DNA of 9,597 nucleotides from Bacillota bacterium (GTDB taxonomy: Bacteria; Bacillota; Clostridia; UBA1381), in NCBI GenBank assembly GCA_021203665.1, contig JAJQAT010000065.1, positions 1 to 9,597 of the forward strand. The letters run 5' to 3'. The notes beneath the pieces were generated by a model. That model was not told where the DNA came from, made no database searches, and saw only the letters and a list, made by a program, of their open reading frames with translations. Shown in pieces: positions 7,001 to 9,597 of the stretch (the first letter of the stretch is position 1; each line of letters opens with the position of its first letter). The translations under genes were made by a program, and so were the position numbers.

Positions 7001-7408
7001 ATAGTTTGTATATACACTGCTGCTTAAAGGCGTTGCAACATCGCTCTCATAAGCCGGATCAACACCTGTTTCGACTACCTTGTATGTATAGCTTGCCGAG
7101 CCGCTTTCATCTGTATAGCATGTCGCATCATGCACGCCGGTTGTCTTAATCTTTGTATATGTTGTTCCGTCGCTGCTGCGGTAAATGTCAAATGCCTGAT
7201 TTGACAAGCTTTCATCTCCCAATAACCGCCACGACAAATATACGCCGCTGCCTGTGTCAACCGCGACAAGTCCGCGGTTAAGCTCCTCCATTTGTCTTGC
7301 TGTGGATGCCGATGTGCTTACATCATCCGCGAAAGCGGCGTGGTATATCGGAAGTGCCGCCGCCGTTAAGGACAGCGCGGTTACAAGTGCTGTAATTTTC
7401 TTTTTCAT
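4088..7408 (-). CDS. Secreted modular rhamnogalacturonan lyase, PL11
   Basis: This 1106-residue enzyme is predicted to cleave the rhamnose-galacturonic acid backbone of rhamnogalacturonan I outside the cell by beta-elimination. A signal peptide occupies residues 1-27 (MKKK, hydrophobic core, cleavage after AFA). Residues about 38-695 match YesW/YesX-type PL11: RQMEELNRGLVAV, then SANDMSVGDLDGDGDYEYIV (173-192) and NIRAGAHYTQFMVYDFDGDG (231-250). Repeated Asp-rich calcium loops (181-189, 245-253, 418-426, 456-464) fit the beta-propeller. A PT linker (709-718) leads to a beta-rich, possibly carbohydrate-binding domain (722-925), then a long SP/TA/TP linker (928-1001), an acidic stretch, and a C-terminal domain (1029-1106) ending WDNLKSMKPLF. 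The start at 7408 follows AGGGAGA; an upstream ATG at 7447 lies at the transcription start and is rejected. No sortase, SLH or dockerin signal is present. Endo versus exo action is undecided. Confidence 0.95.
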   Translation of the reverse strand: MKKKITALVTALSLTAAALPIYHAAFADDVSTSASTARQMEELNRGLVAVDTGSGVYLSWRLLGDESLSNQAFDIYRSSDGTTYTKIKTTGVHDATCYTDESGSASYTYKVVETGVDPAYESDVATPLSSSVYTNYKYSGSGLTNQTAYIDIPITAPTPDPANESAGTDYTYSANDMSVGDLDGDGDYEYIVKWDPSNSQDNSNSGYTGNVYLDAYELDGTLLWRIDLGVNIRAGAHYTQFMVYDFDGDGYAEMACKTAPGSVDGHGSYVTDAGVSSDITGADNTEDYRNSSGYILDGPEYLTIFDGQTGVALQTVYYDPARDITSNWGDTYGNRCDRFLAGVAYLDGKTPSLIMCRGYYTYAYVAAYTWDGTNLTEQWLSTNNPNESYATYADGSTKYSTSGYTLYGQGAHSLSVADVDNDGYDEIVFGSAILDHDGTVLLYDGRGHGDAEHVSDFDNDGNQEIFMVHEAGKSSSETIEYAVDLKRYNGDILLQATTGDVGRGFMANALDDTTYGTAQFWSSNVAGVWGYNPDDASNPIEILSDSVSSFINFGIYWDGDLARELLDDNKLAKATTSGFARFTWGSSSTWFPNASSNNSSKATPCLVADLFGDWREEVIFRDDVDGTLRIFMSCIPTTYRLTTLMHDSQYRCAIAWQNVAYNQPPHTSYYIGSAALASEDSNYLDPAVEFTSVYYPETVEKTPIPTLEPTPTPTPTPELAIAAQWDFEDGDTAFTNINTDRATLNVEDGSDSSNTTKVLAITASDINSNYVDRIERAQLDFSDYVEGADIVKIEFDAADFSTITGTRINYLLIDSDVRSISYGTDTSTGVLYQIGQTGKNDTDFKINGTSKTAPSATWVHITVEADYTAKTLDYTVTSLDGNTTYFSAEDTAYYDTSCSEITGIEIMNWTATTAYIDNIQVYVPETLIATPTPSPSPSPSPSPSPSPSPSPSPSPTPTATPTATFFFIIRGTPSATPTATPTATSTATPTATPTATPTATPEITATPEETTSPEETDVPEETDAPIEDKVEYDSESNAAVITSSGDITEAAVIFASYSADGKLTGIYVKENQEIKIGETIIYADKTFSDTVKVYVWDNLKSMKPLF
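4406..4627 (-). repeat. Low-complexity linker repeats within the lyase gene
   Basis: The coding strand contains tandem 6-base units encoding eleven Ser-Pro pairs (4544-4609, residues 934-955), followed by Thr-Ala-Thr-Pro repeats to about 4406. The pattern is interrupted at residues 965-971 by FFFIIRG, encoded by a run of ten A on the plus strand (4508-4517) plus TATTAT-like bases and CCCC. Such tracts are prone to replication slippage and to assembly error. Proline-rich linkers separate domains in secreted polysaccharidases. Confidence 0.9.
5255..5284 (-). repeat. Short Pro-Thr linker repeat in the lyase gene
   Basis: This stretch encodes alternating Pro-Thr (residues 709-718) and joins the catalytic PL11 module to the following beta-rich domain. 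It is a typical flexible linker and marks the end of the catalytic part. Confidence 0.85.
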
Positions 7409-7450
7409 TATAAATACTCTCCCTAATACAGATTTCTCTCTCCTCATATT

Positions 7451-7479
7451 ATTATACTATTTAATCCCGATTTTTTCAA
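7451..7479 (-). promoter_or_regulatory. Promoter of the rhamnogalacturonan lyase gene
   Basis: On the minus strand TTGAAA (7479-7474, five of six) is 17 bases from a perfect TATAAT (7456-7451). The start falls near 7444, leaving a leader of about 36 bases with AGGGAGA at 7424-7418 before the ATG. The -35 box directly abuts the larC stop codon, and no terminator separates the two genes, so some read-through from larEC is possible. No catabolite-response-type operator was recognised. Confidence 0.82.
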
Positions 7480-8706
7480 TCATTTTTGTGAATAATTATC
7501 AATTTTTATATTTCTCTTTATATCCGCTAAGGATAAATCGTTTTCGAGCGCGGCTTTTTCAATATCGTCATATTCCGCCTTCGACTTTGAAACGCCACAG
7601 CCCCGCGATTTTTTTACGCGTATATCGCCGTATTCGGTATTGACGGTTTCCTCCGCGCGTTCGAGCGTGTATCTGTTCGATATATGCTCCCGCACGCCTA
7701 TGGTGGAGGTATGCTTGAAAATCAGCTTCAGCATTTCCTCCCTGTCCTCCTCACGGCACATACAGGTAAGCAGAATGCCCGGGCGGTTTTTTTTCATGCC
7801 GATAGGCGTCGTGAACACGTCGAGCGCTCCCGCCGCCAAAAGCCTATTCACGGCAAATCCGATTTCCTCACCCGTCATATCGTCTATGTTGCAGTAAAGC
7901 TCCGCGACTGTTTCATTATTCTCCCGCGTTTCTCCGTAAAACGCTCTTACGCAGTTGGCGGCGGCAAAATCCTTACTTCCCATTCCTATCCCTACCGCCG
8001 ACACCCGCATAACGGGCATTGAATCAAACCTGTCCGCAAAATACTTCAGCAATGCCGCGCCGGTGGGCGTGCAAAGCTCGCCGCGTATTTCTCCGCCGTA
8101 AATCGGCGCGCCGCGCAGTATATACGCCGTCGCGGGTGCCGGTACCGGCAATATCCCGTGAGCGCATTCCACCTGACCGCTGCCCACATTCACCGGCGAC
8201 ACGATAATCCTTTCGGGCGCAAGCTCCTCCAAAAGCAAGCAGGTGCCGACCACATCGGCAACTGCGTCCATTGTGCCGACCTCGTGAAAATGTATTTCAC
8301 TTATTTCGCGCCCGTGAGCGTGACTTTCAGCCTCGGCAATAAGCCGATACACCGCCAAAGCGTCGGCGCGCACCTTCTCCGAAGCATTTATGCGGCTTAT
8401 AATATGCTCTATATCGTTCATTCCCGAATGGTGATGATGCTTATGCTCGTGATTATGCTCGCGGTGTTCGTGGTGATGATGCTCGTGGTGATGCTCACCC
8501 TCAACCTCGCCGTTTACCGAAACATCAATATGAGTTCCCGTTATTCCGCATTTTACCGAAACGCTTTTCTTAAAGGCAACGTCCGGTATACCCAAGCCGT
8601 TCAGCTTTTCCAAAAGCTCCTCCGGCGACGGGTGAAGCTCAAGCAGCGCCGACATCAGCATATCGCCCGCCGCGCCCATATTACATTCAATATACAGTGT
8701 TTTCAT
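7480..8706 (-). CDS. larC: Nickel-pincer cofactor nickel insertase LarC
   Basis: LarC performs the last step of nickel-pincer nucleotide synthesis, the CTP-dependent insertion of nickel into the organic precursor, giving the cofactor of lactate racemase-type enzymes. The 408-residue protein has the family blocks HFHEVGTMDAVADVVG (139-154), GILPVPAPAT (184-193), ELCTPTGAAL (210-219), CNIDDMTGEEIG (272-283) and TPIGMKKNRPG (300-310). Residues 72-93 contain 15 histidines in 22 positions, probably a nickel-binding or storage loop. The protein is encoded in one uninterrupted frame, unlike Lactiplantibacillus plantarum, where larC1 and larC2 are joined by ribosomal frameshifting. The ATG is one base after the larE stop and its AAGGAGA (8719-8713) lies inside the larE coding end, so the two are translationally coupled. 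Confidence 0.95.
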   Translation of the reverse strand: MKTLYIECNMGAAGDMLMSALLELHPSPEELLEKLNGLGIPDVAFKKSVSVKCGITGTHIDVSVNGEVEGEHHHEHHHHEHREHNHEHKHHHHSGMNDIEHIISRINASEKVRADALAVYRLIAEAESHAHGREISEIHFHEVGTMDAVADVVGTCLLLEELAPERIIVSPVNVGSGQVECAHGILPVPAPATAYILRGAPIYGGEIRGELCTPTGAALLKYFADRFDSMPVMRVSAVGIGMGSKDFAAANCVRAFYGETRENNETVAELYCNIDDMTGEEIGFAVNRLLAAGALDVFTTPIGMKKNRPGILLTCMCREEDREEMLKLIFKHTSTIGVREHISNRYTLERAEETVNTEYGDIRVKKSRGCGVSKSKAEYDDIEKAALENDLSLADIKRNIKIDNYSQK

Positions 8707-8707
8707 G

Positions 8708-9451
8708 TTATCTCTCCTTCAAATCCAAAAGCACATTACCAAAGTACGGAGTTAGGCATTGTAAGATTTTTTCCCTTTCGCAAGCCGCCCTTTCAAATTG
8801 CTCCGCCCTTATTTGCAAACGCGCGGCTCCGTGATAAATTCTTACGCGAAAATCGGAAAATCCCATTTCCGCCAAAGCGTTTTCCGATTTTTCGATTTTA
8901 GTAAGCAGCTCCGCGGTAATTTGCGTGTCGGTCGGTATGCGCGTTGCAAGGCAAGCATACGCCGGTTTGTCCCAAGTAAACAGTCCCGCCTCTTTTGAAA
9001 GCGCGCGTATTTCCGCCTTTGTTAGTCCGCACTCGCGCAGGGGCGAGCGCACGGCAAGCTCGCCGAGCGCCCTCATTCCGGGGCGGTCGGATGCGGCGTC
9101 GGACGCGTTCGTACCGTCTATGATTAAGCTGTAGCCGTCCCTATACGCCTGTTCCCTTAAAAGCGAGAACATCCTCCGTTTACAGTAATAACAGCGGTTT
9201 TGCGGGTTTTCCGCAATATCGCTTTCCGATAAAATATCATATTCGATTATTTTTGCGCATGCTTTAAGCTCCTCACAAAGCCTCATGGCGCGCTCATACT
9301 CAAAGCGCGGCTGAAATTCTGTCTTTATATAGTACGGCTGAATGTCCGCGCCGTATTTTTTTGCGGCGTATAAAAGATACGCCGAATCGACTCCGCCCGA
9401 AAAGCCCAACGCCGCTTTAGGGTTTGCCTTAAAAAATTCACCAAGGTTCAT
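8708..9451 (-). CDS. larE: Sulfur transferase LarE of nickel-pincer cofactor synthesis
   Basis: LarE is a cytoplasmic PP-loop ATPase that activates a carboxylate of the pyridinium dicarboxylate precursor by adenylylation and transfers sulfur to it. The 247-residue protein has the PP-loop SGGVDS at residues 18-23. It also has a C-x2-C pair (C87, C90 in NRCYYCK) and C167 in YACLATRIP, the position of the sacrificial cysteine C176 of the L. plantarum enzyme. Three cysteines in this arrangement are known from LarE enzymes that bind a [4Fe-4S] cluster, such as that of Thermotoga maritima, so a cluster-dependent, catalytic mechanism is likely. The start at 9451 follows AGGTGG (9461-9456) and the promoter at 9485-9513. 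An upstream in-frame ATG at 9502 lies within the promoter and cannot be used. It is first gene of a larE-larC operon. Confidence 0.93.
   Translation of the reverse strand: MNLGEFFKANPKAALGFSGGVDSAYLLYAAKKYGADIQPYYIKTEFQPRFEYERAMRLCEELKACAKIIEYDILSESDIAENPQNRCYYCKRRMFSLLREQAYRDGYSLIIDGTNASDAASDRPGMRALGELAVRSPLRECGLTKAEIRALSKEAGLFTWDKPAYACLATRIPTDTQITAELLTKIEKSENALAEMGFSDFRVRIYHGAARLQIRAEQFERAACEREKILQCLTPYFGNVLLDLKER
8713..8719 (-). promoter_or_regulatory. larC ribosome binding site inside the larE 3' end
   Basis: AAGGAGA encodes part of the last larE codons (Lys-Glu-Arg) and sits six bases before the larC ATG. With only one base between the larE stop and the larC start, ribosomes finishing larE can restart on larC, which would keep the two products in proportion. 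Confidence 0.85.
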
Positions 9452-9484
9452 AATGCCACCTATTCCCTGTTTAAACCTAAATAT

Positions 9485-9513
9485 ATTATACCAATTTCTC
9501 ACATTGGTGTAAA
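9485..9513 (-). promoter_or_regulatory. Promoter of the larE-larC operon
   Basis: On the minus strand TTTACA (9513-9508, five of six) is 17 bases from a perfect TATAAT (9490-9485), which is extended by TG one base upstream. The start near 9478 leaves about 27 bases before the larE ATG. The spacer is almost entirely occupied by the palindrome described separately. Confidence 0.85.
9487..9511. promoter_or_regulatory. Candidate operator palindrome in the larE promoter
   Basis: TATACCAAT (9487-9495) and ATTGGTGTA (9503-9511) form an inverted repeat with eight of nine matching positions and a 7-base centre. The CCAAT and ATTGGT core fills the spacer exactly and the arms overlap both the -10 and -35 boxes. 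A bound dimer would block RNA polymerase, so a repressor is the simplest reading; a spacer-binding activator is also possible. No regulator gene is visible in the window. Confidence 0.55.
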
Positions 9514-9597
9514 GGGCGAAAAAGAATAATGATTTTTATTCCTCATTTTTTTAAATAGATGTAAAAAATCAACGCTTTTAATTAGGATACACCCCTC

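Noticed and set aside
7409..7447. Longer N-terminus of the lyase starting at 7447
   Set aside because: That ATG falls at the predicted transcription start, and the extension would precede a typical MKKK signal peptide that has its own ribosome binding site.
9452..9502. Longer N-terminus of LarE starting at 9502
   Set aside because: The extension would be encoded by the promoter itself, including its -10 box, and is not part of the family.
9514..9597. Divergent promoter or gene start at the right edge
   Set aside because: Only AT-rich DNA with a weak 6-bp inverted repeat; no convincing -10/-35 pair or start codon with a ribosome binding site.

Overview
The window looks like a chromosomal segment of an anaerobic, Gram-positive-type bacterium of the Clostridia, probably a plant-fibre-degrading gut species. 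This is inferred from four things. The ThiC is the short anaerobe type under a TPP riboswitch-terminator. There is a NifU-like/GGGtGRT gene pair of a kind I associate with anaerobic Firmicutes. There is a secreted, modular pectin lyase with Pro-Thr/Pro-Ser linkers. Several promoters match the sigma-A consensus perfectly or almost so, with AG-rich ribosome binding sites and AT-rich intergenic DNA. I see no mobile element, phage gene or CRISPR array.

Layout. Bases 47-305 hold a complete tRNA-Thr(GGT) unit on the minus strand, with its own consensus promoter and a strong intrinsic terminator. Bases 478-1970 hold thiC on the minus strand, behind a TPP riboswitch, an intrinsic terminator and a consensus promoter. 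Divergent from it, bases 2035-3935 form a two-gene plus-strand operon: a NifU/IscU-type Fe-S scaffold homologue and a GGGtGRT-family protein, ending in a strong terminator. That terminator is probably shared with minus-strand transcription arriving from the right, which includes a very short predicted membrane-protein ORF (3954-4025). Bases 4088-7479 are a 1106-residue secreted rhamnogalacturonan lyase (PL11) with its own promoter. Bases 7480-9513 are a translationally coupled larE-larC pair for nickel-pincer nucleotide cofactor synthesis, whose promoter contains a 25-bp imperfect palindrome.

How the genes relate. The units appear functionally independent: translation (tRNA), thiamine pyrimidine synthesis (thiC, a radical-SAM Fe-S enzyme repressed by TPP), an Fe-S-related operon of unknown purpose, extracellular pectin side-branch breakdown, and a cofactor used by lactate racemase-type enzymes. 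larA and larB are not in the window.

The least understood parts are the scaffold/GGGtGRT pair, the 23-residue ORF, the C-terminal domains of the lyase with an odd non-repeat island in the linker, the palindrome in the larE promoter, and a TPP aptamer with an unusual J4/5 strand.
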